Part shown: piece after piece, positions 22,490 through 34,602 of the stretch
Layout: each line of letters starts with the position of its first letter
Position numbering within the stretch: position 1 is the stretch's first letter
Origin: Sipunculus nudus
Lineage: Eukaryota > Annelida > Sipuncula > Golfingiida > Sipunculidae
Length of the DNA stretch: 64,000 nucleotides
Direction of reading: 5' to 3'
Assembly: GCA_026874595.1 (NCBI GenBank)
Contig: CM049319.1
Span: 3,626,601-3,690,600 of the forward strand
Program-made: the position numbers and the translations under genes
The notes under the pieces: generated by a model
What the model saw: the letters and a program-made list of their open reading frames with translations, nothing else
The model's database searches: none
What the model was told of the DNA's origin: nothing

Positions 22490-24581
22490 CAGGGTTGAGC
22501 AAATACATTGTACCAAATACAAATATAAATATGATAGCTGGTCTCCTCTAAATACAAATACGAAGGACTGGAGGTAAATACAAATACAAATGCAGAACAA
22601 CAAATACAATTACAAATACACAAATGTAGGTTATACAGAATATTTATTAATTTCCAACACCATAAATATTCATAATTTTTAAGGGAGAAGTGAAACACTT
22701 GACTTAATGCTGTCTTTTTGGTCGTTCAGAAGTTCAATATAGTTAAATTTTTAGCTCAGCTGACTATAAGTCATCTGAGCTATAGTCGAGGTCCATTGTC
22801 TGTCGTTTATCCGTATGTCTGTCCGTAAGAATGGTATGTTTCGACACCATTGGACCTACGAATCTGAAATTCGGCATACAGTTAGATGTCCCCAAAATCT
22901 CGCACCATACCGAAAATTGGGTCAATAGGACTTCATTCCTTCGAGATATTAAGGAAAAAGCTCAATTTTTTATTAGAAATCTATTTTCACACTTCAGGAC
23001 TGCCTAATATCAAAACCACTCATCTGTTTTTTTCCTCATATTTACCATAAATATTCCTCTATATAGTTCCTATGTACATTCCAGAAATAAGGTCTGTATT
23101 ATATAATTTAAAAAAGTTATGGGCTCAATCATAATGCATTTTGTAAAAAAATCTGGAAAGATATTTGATCGCTTATCACAAAACATGTAAAGACTAAGGA
23201 CATTTTCCAGTAATATAACTTTAATTAATCAAAATTAAATTGTATACCCAAAATTAGATCAAAATCTTTTGAATTTTTTAAAATATTAGCAAAAATAAAA
23301 ATTGGTACCTTAAATTTTGCCCAACTTTGGCCACGGCATGTTTTTTTTCCTGATAGTATTGTGGATTTAATTTTCACAGCATGTGCACATAAGGATTTAA
23401 TCTGTTAAAATCTGAAATTTGTAAATAAAAGCTGCAAAATTAGGCTAGTTATTGAATTATTTTTAAAGGCTGTTGTTGTATTCCATTACATAGTCAAGCA
23501 GTCCACTTTGTACTCTTTGTAGGTCATTCAGTGCAGCTCTCTATGCTCCCCAGGCTGTTGGCAAAATGATATGCAATTCCATCACTAGGGCAAGCCCTCT
23601 CTCCACTGAGTTGAGCTTGATCAGGCTGTCTGCAGTTAATATCATACTACAGGGAGCCTTTTTCTCTGGCACCCCCCCCCCCAAATCTGTTGACAGACCT
23701 GTACTATGAACTAGATGAACCTTAAAATTAACATTTTTTTCAGCAACGAGCAGTAACAACGGAGACTTCTCCCCCCACCCACCCCTTCAATACACAGGAC
23801 TAATAAACAAGATGAATCTTATAATTTTAATGTTAAATAAACACTTTTTGATGAGACTTAGACAGTTTTGATTTTTTTTAAGAAAAAATTTCAGGAATTT
23901 AATCCTAATATTCAAATGTGATAAAATATTAGGATCTAATGTAAGTGCTAACTGACAAGATTTAAGAAAATATAAATACTTTGTAGCATTTCATTCATAT
24001 CTCTTAAAGTTGGCGGGTCCTAGGTGTGAATAACACTGTTAACTTAGTATTAAAATTAGGAATATTGGTCAAACTTTATGGGTTTAATTTTTAACTCATA
24101 TGGCCATATATTTAACTTTTGAAAACTTAATTACCTTCACACATTATTTGTTTATGAAATGTTAATTTTTATATAACACTCACCGTAGGCCTATTTGCTC
24201 CTTGGTGCATCACTAAATGTCACATGTCGCTCATGTCCATTATTCTATAATTTACAGAGTTTCATTTTAGCAGGGCCATTTTCTCAAAGCGTTTGTAATG
24301 ATAATATACATGAAAAACCAAAAGAAATAAAAATATTTTGCAGTTACTTGTATTTTCCAAAATTCAGCTGAGCAATGTGACCCATGGGTCCCTTGTTAAA
24401 TTAAAGCAGATATAAATATGTATTTATACATATGTATTTGTACAGTATTTGATCTCAGTAATTGAAGTATTTGATCAAATACATCAAATATTATCATTTT
24501 GCACAACACAAATATAAATACAAATACATACTTTGACTGTATTTAAATACAAATAAAAATATGTATTTTACCCCATCCCTG
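22490..24581. mobile_element. hAT-type non-autonomous element, interrupted by a nested insertion
   Basis: The left end CAGGGTTGAGCAAATAC and the reverse complement of the right end, CAGGGATGGGGTAAAATAC, form inverted terminal repeats starting CAGGG. Identical 8-bp sequences (ACATAAAC) flank both ends; CAGGG ends and an 8-bp duplication are typical of the hAT superfamily. The subterminal parts (22502-22620 and 24416-24567) are rich in AAATAC repeats in opposite orientation. Most of the middle (22750-24395) is a later pearl-like insertion, so the original element was only about 450 bp and could not have encoded a transposase. Confidence 0.82.
22750..24395 (+). mobile_element. Pearl/Helentron-like element, copy B, nested in the hAT element
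   Basis: It starts TTAGCTCAGCTGACTATAAG with the family hairpin, has a decayed GTCY tract (22793-22830), a single core unit instead of the two in copies A and C, and ends with the palindrome GACCCATGGGTC followed by CCTTG. TTAAATT occurs at 22743-22749 and again at 24396-24402, a possible 7-bp target duplication; this would be unusual for a Helitron and should be weighed against the class assignment. The frame equivalent to the 72-residue frame in copies A and C is broken here. A C-rich tract lies at 23672-23682. Confidence 0.75.
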
Positions 24582-24589
24582 ACATAAAC
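24582..24589. repeat. Right 8-bp target-site duplication of the hAT element
   Basis: ACATAAAC, identical to 22482-22489, directly after the CCCTG terminus. Confidence 0.85.
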
Positions 24590-26169
24590 ATAGAAAATGT
24601 CTTAAGGAATGAGAAATATTCACATTTTAAGTACAAAATGATAATAATCTAGATAGTAACCAATCTTTTGTGGAAGTTTGGTATGGTTTATTGTCATAAC
24701 AACGTGGTACATTCAGATGAAACATTGCATTTGTTGACATACCTTGTGTCCCTTGTCGACGCCATTCAACCAATCGGCTTTCCAACAGAGTTTAAATTAG
24801 AATTTTATGAATATTTATGAGAATTTCCCAGGAAAATGAATAAAAAAATTATCAACGGTATCAATAATCAATAAAAAATTACGGTAGGGGTGTCCTGGGA
24901 CCGTATAGAACTGAAATTAATCATTTCAACGTTCATTTTACCTCCAAGACCGAGCTAAAACTGGGAGTTATCAGTGTCAAATCTGAGGGCGTTTTGGTGC
25001 GTTACAAATAGCAGAGGGGATGTCACGTGACATGGTTTATCATGACCTTGTTAAAGTTGTGCAGTTGTAGGTCTTAAATCAGGTAAAATGAATTGATTGA
25101 AACCAGATTTTGAAACACAAAGTGAGAACATATATTTTATACATTAATTGCAGGATTGTTTATTTCCCATTAAATAAGCATATTTTCCAGGGCAGATGGA
25201 ATTCCAAAGATTTTCCAGGAAAAACTGGTAGTTAAAGGATTAAGTATATTTCAAATGCTTCATATATATGCTTCTGTATATTTCATAGATGTCTAAAAAA
25301 TTATTATTACTATGCAGATAGCTCCTCCTGTCTGTTTCCTGAATTTATCTTTATCAACATTCTCATTCACACCTTATATTTGGTAATTATGACAGAAGAA
25401 ACCAACAGTTTACTTATGTGGGCATCCAGCACCACAGAAAGTCTGAGACATCTCATAATATAAGTGGTCAGTAATAGCTGAAATGTACTGGTAATCATCA
25501 CTTCCCCTTCCCCAAATAATAATTAGTCAGTGTGACTGTGGAACTGTCCTCACCTATCTTATTACCTTTAACTGCATGCTTGAATAGAAACAGTGGGCAG
25601 TATCTATAAGGAAATATGATGAACCACTTTTTAACCATTACCTTAGTATCAGTTATATTAATCATCACATGTCAAGTATTTTATTTGCTTTACCATTAAA
25701 CAATTAAAGGATCCAGTCTGGATCTTTTTATTAATCATTTGAGAGAATGCAAAAACTGTGACAAATGGTAAACACTGCAGATAATATACAGAAAAAATAT
25801 CAAAGAAATGACTGATGAGGTCACAGTTAGACTGAGATGTACAGAATTCTTAATTGAGTGAATTAAATTAGCACTGACAGAATACAATTATAAGAATCAG
25901 AAAAAAAATTGTCCATGCTACCATCTTTCTTTTTAATTCAAACAGTACAAGACTAATGAATACCGTCATCAGGTCAGATGTATCCCTAAATAAAAAAATG
26001 CCCTTATAGCTTTCTCTATCACATGTGAATTATTTTTAGCTTTGCTTTCTTTAAAGCATGTTACAAACTGACTACATTATGTGCAGATAGCAAACATGCT
26101 TTTAAATTTATTATATTGAATAGGTTGAAACTGCTTTACCAGTACAATTATTTAAAACATTTTTATTTA
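24590..26169. other. AT-rich non-coding interval
   Basis: No supported gene, RNA or clear repeat family. Confidence 0.4.
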
Positions 26170-26172
26170 TTA

Positions 26173-26504
26173 GGCCAAAATAAAAAAAAGTATGGTTCTC
26201 AGACACTTTTTTTGGAAATCAGTGAGGGCGTGTTTTTTTTAAATTTTTTGGTATGTTTCGATAAAAATTTCAAATGATAAGGGAAAAGCATTATAAAAAC
26301 AGAATTTATTTTGCTAAACAAGTTAAAGCACTACATAACAATAGGAAATTGTGTGATTTTATCATCTTGAAAGACATGTCTGAACGGCTGCAGCTCAAAA
26401 TCGGTAAGTTTCAATTGAAAATAAAAATAAAAACTTTTTGATGCGGGGGTTTAAAATTGATGCGGGCGGTGCCTGAGAACCATACTTTTTATTTTTCTTT
26501 TACC
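26173..26504 (+). mobile_element. PIF/Harbinger-like MITE, copy 2
   Basis: The left end GGCCAAAATAAAAAAAAGTATG and right end GAACCATACTTTTTATTT are inverted repeats of each other. TTA flanks both sides (26170-26172 and 26505-26507), the TWA-type target duplication of PIF/Harbinger elements. The terminal GGCC is mutated to ACC on the right. The internal GATGCGGGCGGTGCC next to the right terminus matches the copy at 53916. No coding sequence. Confidence 0.82.
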
Positions 26505-26507
26505 TTA

Positions 26508-27294
26508 AGTACATAAATATATTTTAAATATTTCCTTGTTACATGGGGATTTCCCAGGATGGGAATTCCTGCCATGGTAATTCATGGACAACCCTGATTA
26601 ATTGTTACGAAGTAAAGTAATTGCAATGAGAAAGGTATTTATTAGTGCCATTGAATTCAGTAAAGTGTGAATTTTATGCCTCTCTTCTGTGCTTTTGATA
26701 TCATATTTTGGGCTTGGTTTCTTTTTCCTTCTGTGTATTCATGTTGTTGTATACTGAAATTCCTTTCTTTTCAAATATCCATTGACATTTCTGATTATTT
26801 GTCATTATATCTTGATGCTTCAAACACAAAAAAAATCTGAGCTATGTGTATGTTGCTTTATACAGCTCACAATATTACATGTTCCATTTAACCCTGATGT
26901 GCCATCTGTTAGTTTTTAGCTGAGCTCTCACTGAACTTTGCCCAAGTGATCACAGATGTTTGTCCAGACATCCAGTACTGGGGCACAGTTTGACAGATAT
27001 CTATTAAACCTGAAATGTGGGTCTCTGGACTGATGGCAAAAATGTCATAACTTTCTAAACAAAGTGGAACCTTCTAAGAAAGGAGACGTGGGTTGGGGGT
27101 GACCTGGAGTCAGTATTCATCTAGGACTTCTTCATGCATCTGTAATGGAGAAATGACCATTATAGAAAATTTAGTATTCAGTATTTATGAGAAATTTCCT
27201 TGTATTTACTTTAAAACCAGGTGTAATTTTATAATCAGTACAAGGCTTTGATGATTCACCAGTGGACCGATAAATTACAGTACAGAATCAAATA
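26508..27294. other. Non-coding interval
   Basis: No exon, RNA gene or clear repeat seen. Confidence 0.4.
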
Positions 27295-28060
27295 CTGTAG
27301 AACGCCTGTATTACGGTCACCATCGGGACTGGATGGAAGTGGCCTTAATAGAGGAGTGGCCGTTATACAGGACTTGACCAGGAGAGGGGGGAGGGTTAAA
27401 ATGTAACATGAAACCAAGTTCAAATCTTTATTACAATCAACAAAATAGACGTATATACAGAGTATTAGTTTAATTACTGTTGTCAATAAAAAAAAAATAT
27501 TTACAATCAGGTCAACCCTATTTATAACAATTACAAACAATATATACAAATACAGTGTTTGTTATTAAATTACTAACAGATTGTATGAATAAATGACAAA
27601 CACGCTGATTAAGATCCGGCTCGCACGTCAGGTTCCAAAACATACACGCAGGTGGGAACACATGCATTACTATTGTGTATACTAATGAGGCTGAGTGGGG
27701 TAGTACGACGCAGGCAAGGTGTCAAACAACTCAGTCACGGTCAAGTGGTTACCTTTATCCAGGCAATCATTAACAGACGGGAATATGTGAAAGCGGACAC
27801 TTGTGTAATGATAGTAAGGCGAGAAGTGGCCGCTCGATTTGTTGAGCCCATGTCACGGAGTCACTGCCCCTGACCGTAATTGAGGCGTTTCCCGGCCTGC
27901 GGGACCGAGAGACCTGGCCGTAATACAGAATAGAGGAGTGACCATAATTGACAACAAAATGATTATGAAATATAACGGTCAAAAATTCGGGACCGGAAAA
28001 TTTGACAGTTATAGACGTATTGACTTAATTGAGGCGTGGCCGTTAGCAGGCGTTCTACTG
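27295..28060. mobile_element. Tc1/mariner (pogo/Tigger-like) non-autonomous element
   Basis: The left end is CTGTAGAACGCCTG and the reverse complement of the right end is CAGTAGAACGCCTG, differing by one base. TA flanks both sides (27293-27294 and 28061-28062), the target duplication of Tc1/mariner elements. The CAGTAGAAC start resembles pogo/Tigger termini. Subterminal copies of GAGGAGTGGCCGTTAT and its variants recur at both ends and near 27930. The 766-bp length and lack of a long open frame mean no transposase. Confidence 0.75.
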
Positions 28061-28207
28061 TATTATATCAGTATTGTCAGATGTACCTGTATCGATATGT
28101 TTATGATACATTAACAGTACCATCCAACAGGAGGTCCTATATTTAACCAGCAATCTCCAGCATTTAATAATTTAGTCAGTGGCCCAGCACATGTAGAATG
28201 AAACATC

Positions 28208-28287
28208 ATTGGCCAGAAATCAGTTACGTGGCATCTGATTGGCTGACCGCTGTACAATCAACAACTGGAGAGGCAAAGAAGACCAAT
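28208..28287. promoter_or_regulatory. Cluster of three CCAAT boxes
   Basis: ATTGG occurs at 28208-28212 and 28238-28242 and CCAAT at 28283-28287, in a stretch richer in G+C than the neighbourhood. A minus-strand donor-like GTGAGTGC lies at about 28345-28352. This could be a promoter or enhancer, but no exon is confirmed. Confidence 0.25.
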
Positions 28288-28395
28288 GACTGGGACTGTG
28301 ATTCTGAACCTTTCAGGGCAGTGACACTATGGCTACAGTGCCATCACGCACTCACCTGTGCAGTTGCCACACAACCCTTGCAAGCAGGATGTTGA

Positions 28396-31300
28396 AGATA
28401 ACTAAATGAGAATTGAAAGTATTTTTGTCCCCTGCCTGTAACATTGATTTTGGTTTGTTTGTCTGTTCCTATACCTGTCAGTCCATCAGGTTTTTGTTTT
28501 TGTGCGATAACTTTCCTAAATATTATCTGATTTCATTCAAATTTGGGTCAGTGATTACTCTAATGCATTCCTTGGTTGGGATTGGTTATGGAGTGTCTTT
28601 CTGAAAATTTGTCTTCTCCAAAACAAAAATATTAAATTTTGTTCCTATTTCACAACCAAAATTATGACATGTGGAGACATCTACAGGGCACCATGAAAAC
28701 TAAACACAGCCACTAAGACATTTGGAGACCTTTTCAGGCAAACATAAAAACTGAAACATATTGATCAGGTAAGCATTAATGACAACACGAGACAAAAGCA
28801 TAGGACATAAATTTGCTTTTTTTTTTAAATTTTGCATGTTTATAGATATTGGTCAAAAGACATAGTCATTGAACTGGGCTCATGACCTTTACAATGAGAA
28901 TGACCATGATCTTGAACACTGGAAGGTCTAGTTTGGGTGAAAATCTCCCAAAGCATTTGATTTCTGAAGAGTTTTTCATTGCTGTCTGAACAGTAATTTG
29001 CATGACCAGAAATTCTGAATAGCTTCACTTTGAAAAGGAGACACAAGAGGAACATACAATTGTTTCTAAGTTTATGCTATTTATTTTTCAGAGGAAAGAG
29101 GTCTTTATAACAAAGGGCTACAGACAAAATGTCATGGCAAACTATAGCATCTCTTATGCTAGAAATTTTTAGTTTGATATCATTTTGCTTTTCATCAGAT
29201 GATCAAATTATGATCAGCATATTGCAACAGGTTCATCTGATGAATCCTGGACTATGATATATCATATTTGTCAGTGTAACAGTGTACCAAACAGTTTTGG
29301 TTCTTTGATGTCTTTCAATATGATCTGAATATCTAGCATTGCTGCAGCCAGCAGGTATGTAGTCTATGCATTGTTCTTGTCCAGTTACCTCTACAAACAG
29401 AAGCTTTGTGGTGACCCATTGTCTGTCCGCACATTAACCTATGAAAGTCCTCAGTGAATCTTAATGCAAATTTTCACAGAAGGATGGGGCATGAAACCTT
29501 GGCTAACATTTGATGCTGATCAGTAAATTTAAGGCACATCTGCATGTGGAAAGAGCCAGATTCACATCTTCTATAGCACACAGCAAATCCAGTAGTAAAT
29601 CAAGCTGCTCCAGACTGTCATCACTTCTTCACTGCAGCAATGGTTGCTTAATGTTTTTGATCAAGTAATGAAGTCATGTTATGATTTGGATCAGTATACA
29701 TGTTAGACAGTCTGAATGTAGAACCAAGTAGATCCAAGTGTTGAATGGTAGGAATTTTTGTAAAATCATGTTTGTTATTTGAATGGGGAGAAAATGACAG
29801 ATGATTAATTATTAATCAATTATTTATGTATTACAGTAACTTCTCTATTTCTGTACAATATGCAGCACAGATCAATTTTCTTGTAAAGACTAAAAATTCA
29901 CATTATCACAGTAATCATGAATGTTAGGTTTTGCTCCGTTTTTTGTGGCAACAAGAGCAGATAGTTAGTTGATTTTAAAGTGAGCTTTAATAACCAAACA
30001 CAAGTTTACAGTCAAGTTCAAAGGTCAAGGTCAAGGTTGAGTCGCTGAGGTTTGTCTGCTGCACAGAGTTCAGGTTTGATATTGTTTGATAACTTTGCTA
30101 CTTTTGTATCCTAGAAAATAAGACTTCTTTGTATGCATTGCATAATTGCTTGTGAACAGTTATACAAAGATTTGAATTTGAAGGGAAATTACTGATCATC
30201 AGTGAAATTGATTAATTAGCATAACACTAGGAAGTATGGACTTAGTTCTTTCAAGTCTTAAGACAAATGATAAAATGAGAAGAACAGGGTATAAGAGAAA
30301 TATGAGCATCCTGTATGTCTTGTGCTGTGACAAAGACTTGTTTGAGTCTGATCAGTCAGACGAGTTCATATCAGTGGTCAGATCCAACTATTCAAGAACA
30401 TTCAATTATGTGGTTAATGTATTGATTTGTATTTATTAATATATCTTCTTCATGTTTGTATGAGATTGATAACAGTTAACACTTGCATGAAAGGCTGTAT
30501 AAATCAGGGCTGATGTAAAAGTACACTCAGTAAGAATAAATACATAGGGTATGTTAGGTCAGGTTGATTAATAACAGTCAGTGATACCTCATTTCATGAT
30601 TTGGTAATCAGCTCCTTCAAGTGTTCATTCAGTGAAACAAAGTGGAGTACCTGGATCTTATAGCAATAATTGTCTGATTTTATAAAGTCACAAACCAGGA
30701 TGTCACACATAAATCACAAGGTGACATTTAATAATATTATCTGTAACCAGTTAGAACATTATATCAACAAAACAGCACCAACCTGTATGGCTATACTTTG
30801 GACAGGCAAGAGGTTTTTTGCCAAATTAGGGATTTTACAAACTAGTTTCTAGTATCATTTGACGTGATTTTAAGATTTAAACCTCCTGTAGGTTTCCAGC
30901 TACCCCTAATTCTGAAATATTTTTTTCCTTTTATCCGTCAGGTAAAAGTCCAATAACTGAGAAAATTGTTCTCAAATTAGGGGAATTCGTTTTGCTCAAA
31001 AGAGAAAATTTGTCATATGACCAAAATGTATACAGATCTACTGATTTATTGACTATAAGTATTTCTTAGGGTGGAAATGATTCAAATAGGTTGAAATAAG
31101 TATGCTGGAGTTTTTTAATTTGGTCAGTTTGTTATTTTACTTTCAATACTGGAAGCCCTGATTTTAAAGAGCTATAGGCATTGTATGCTACATCACTTTT
31201 AGGATTTGTGTGGTCAAAACCATTTTATGCTCTTACATCATTCTTGTATGATAGATCAACTCTTTGCTGCCTTCATATTATATGCCAAAGTTGGCCAGAT

Positions 31301-32446
31301 TTTCCACTAAATATTCCACTAACTGACACAGTGACAATATCTGCAATGTGTTGACCAGTATTTGTCAAAAGCTGCTTGAAATATTCTTTCAGGATAATAA
31401 AAAATTGTTAAGGAAGAGTAAGAAGAGGGTTTAGGGGTAAACATTAATGGACCTTTGAGATAATTACAGTCTTTACCAAGCAACAAAATATAAACTGTAC
31501 TGGTGATATGAAAAAAAACCTTGCATTATAAGAGAGTGCATAGTTTAGCAATAATTGCACTGTCTGAGTGTCTGTAATATTATATGTACAGTAGCCTATA
31601 GGATACCTGTGCGATTGTGCCTCAATGAGAGAGATCTTGTTTTCTCTCCATGTCATTCAGGGATTCATTGGACACATTGTAATAACTCATATATTTGTGT
31701 CTAAATGCTCATGGTCTATAGTGTGCAATTAATCAAAATCTGCAGGAAGCCCTTATGGGATACACATTTCACAGTGTGGTTAAAGAGTGCATTATCATAT
31801 CCATATATATCGATGTCTGTATTACAGTTACTATAGCTAGTATGTATAAGGTTTACACAGCTAGCATGAAAACTGTAACATAATATTTATTGTGTACATA
31901 TCCTTGTAAAACCCTGTTGTTCAGCCCACTCAGCTATTGTGTATTTTGTCAGTAGAACTGGGTGATAAACTAATACCACAGTTTTATCATAATATTTAAT
32001 AAAGCTGCCAAAAATATTATCATATAGGTTGCTGTATGTCCCTCTTTTGCATGGCTATCGGGAATGTATGTATTTTGTTCCATGAAAAAAAAATTATATT
32101 GTGCAGCCATAAAAATATGTAAACCAGCTTGTATCTACATCTTATATCCTCAATGAAATATCCAAGATTCCCTTAAGCTTGAGAAGTATGAGCTAAATAC
32201 CGTACATAATATTAATCTTTACCTGCCTCTAGGTCCAGACAAAAAAAAGTAGTTCTAATTTAGCCTAGTTCACAATCAGGTGTACACTTTATGTTGCAGT
32301 TAGGTGAACTTTTCAGAATCATTGCACATGTGAGTCTCTTTGTTGTGTAAACAACCTTCCCCTGGGGGAATCAGGAAAAAAATTTCAGAGCACAAACTTT
32401 AACCATTTGGTTTTAACCAGATGATGAATACTGGTGGCAAAGTTCT
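28396..32446. other. Long non-coding interval
   Basis: About 4 kb of AT-rich sequence with only short chance frames. The only signal I single out is a receptor-like direct repeat at 30015-30027. Confidence 0.4.
30015..30027 (+). promoter_or_regulatory. DR1-type nuclear-receptor-like site
   Basis: AGTTCA, one base, AGGTCA: a direct repeat of two half sites with one-base spacing, as bound by RXR/HNF4-type receptors in animals. It is followed by AGGTCAAGGT. Occurrence by chance cannot be excluded. Confidence 0.3.
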
Positions 32447-32834
32447 GTCCACGGACACTACATGTTTAAGAGAAGATATTAAAAAACTCTGAATGTGTAA
32501 CTGTAAAACACTTAAATTGTGTGAATGATATACTTAGTGAATCTGTTCACTAACATAACCAACATTAACAATTCATTTATGGAATGAGTATTTTCATATT
32601 TTACTCTTTGTCCTGCAAATATGTGATAAATATGAACACGTTATTTTTGGTAAATTTACTCAGAAACAATTTCTGTGAATCTCCTCTGTTAGGCTGGAGA
32701 GTTTTAACTTCTAAAATACTGTGAACAATCAGGCATGTAAAATCTAACACCAGCCTTAGAAAAGTAAATTTCCAGGGAAAACAAATTTGAAAGGATGTTA
32801 AACTGGTATTTTTTTTGTCTACGGACACTACATG
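32447..32834. repeat. Two copies of an 18-bp motif (GTCTACGGACACTACATG)
   Basis: GTCCACGGACACTACATG at 32447-32464 and GTCTACGGACACTACATG at 32817-32834 lie 370 bp apart in otherwise dissimilar sequence. Five more copies occur at 34033-34602. Confidence 0.75.
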
Positions 32835-33889
32835 AACCACAGTGTAGGTATAATCTATAGCTGCATCACAATAAAAGTATCTAACACTTAAGAGTCACTG
32901 TTACACAAATATAAAAGTAATGAAAGTCAACACTTCAGTAATAAACATCAACCATAATGATCTATTTATTAGCTATATATAAGGTAGTGCAGCAGGTCCT
33001 TAACAGTATGTCATTTAATCCTTAATGATGGTCACTGAAAGAAGTATCAAATGTGAAACTTTAACACTTTGATGAAGCATCATATTAACTTATTAATGTC
33101 ATTTTGATCTGATTGTTTCTGATACTAATTCTAATATTTCCAATCCTATTTGAATAACATGATTTAACAATGTAACATTATAAACCTTATCCCTTTAATG
33201 TATATGGACACTGTGCATCATATGTTTTGATATGGGTTGATAAAGAACATAACTTATTCAAATTGAAAGGATGTTTTTCATTTAGAATCAATCCTTATCC
33301 TTTCAAATAACCCCTTTATATAAATTTTATTGAAAAGAACCCATTTTCCCACTGTTCAAATTTTTTTTTAAAATAAAATGCGATAATCAACTGTGCATGT
33401 GTTAATTCTGAAGAATAAGTGGTTTTTCATCTTTCTCTATAAACTATGGTTAAAAACCCCTTTCTCAATAAACTTGATAAAGAATCCTATATAAGAAACA
33501 GTGTCAGATTGAGAAATTTATTTAAAATGCAGCATTATCAAATGCTGTTTATTCTTATAAGTATCAATGACTGAAGTCTGATACCAGTTGTTTCCTGATT
33601 GGACCAGAATGACCACTGATGACCTTGATGATTCAAAATCAATAATGGCTGCTTTTCATTATGGCACTTCTCAAAATGTTGAAAGCTCCCCTTGTCTGTT
33701 ATCCAGTTTCAAATTAAGAAACATGAGATAATGGTAAAGACACACAAATGATCAAGACAAATAAAGTTCTGTTTTTTTTAATACAGTAAATCATGAACAG
33801 TAAATGTATGAATGTATTTAAACTAACATGTGTATTTGCCATTAAATACTTGGTATATTATATAAAAGGGTATTAAAACTTGGCTGATC

Positions 33890-34545
33890 CACTGATGGTG
33901 TTAAAGAGAAACTTAGATTTATTTATTAACTTTTGAATTTTATTGATTCCTTGGTTATTTACTGATCATTTTGGCTGTTAAATATTTTTTTTAACTGTAG
34001 ATAGAGACGATAGCTGTTTTAAGATCAGCTTTGTCTACGGACACTACATGTCTACGGACACTACATTTGTACATGTTAGCCCATCTGTATATCATATGGG
34101 ATGGAACTTGAAAATAATTTTGATATTTATCTAAACAGTAACTACTATAATTTCTAAAGAAACTGTTTCTGAAGAACATGTATTTAAATTATTTGTAATT
34201 GGCATCAAGTACTTGAATATATTTCAGGGTGCTTTGCTCATAAAAACTTGCTTGTTATGATCTTCTAATAATGGCAAAGAAAAACTGAGCTTTATTTGTT
34301 AAATTTTAAATTTTATTTCTTGATACCTGGATAACTTAATGACAATTTGGCTAATAAATAGTCTGTTTTTACTGTGGATGGAGACAAAAGCTGTTCTTAA
34401 ATCAGCTTTGTCTACGGACACTACACGTCTACAGACACTACATTTGTACATTATGGCCCATCTGTATATCATATGGAATGGAACTGGAAAATGATTTTGA
34501 TATTTTTCTAAACAGTGACTGTTATCATTTCTAAAGAAAATTAAG
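33890..34545 (+). repeat. Diverged 377-bp tandem duplication carrying the 18-bp motif
   Basis: The segment around 33910-34165 and that around 34270-34540 align through TTTGTCTACGGACACTACA, CATTTGTACAT, GCCCATCTGTATATCATATG and TTTCTAAAGAAA. The 18-bp motif appears as overlapping pairs at 34033-34067 and 34410-34444. A further copy, GTCTATGGACACTACACA, is at 34585-34602, just outside the second unit. Flanks have drifted more than the motif. Confidence 0.7.
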
Positions 34546-34602
34546 AACTGAGGATAATTACATTTGTAATAGCAGTGAGATAGTGTCTATGGACACTACA
34601 CA

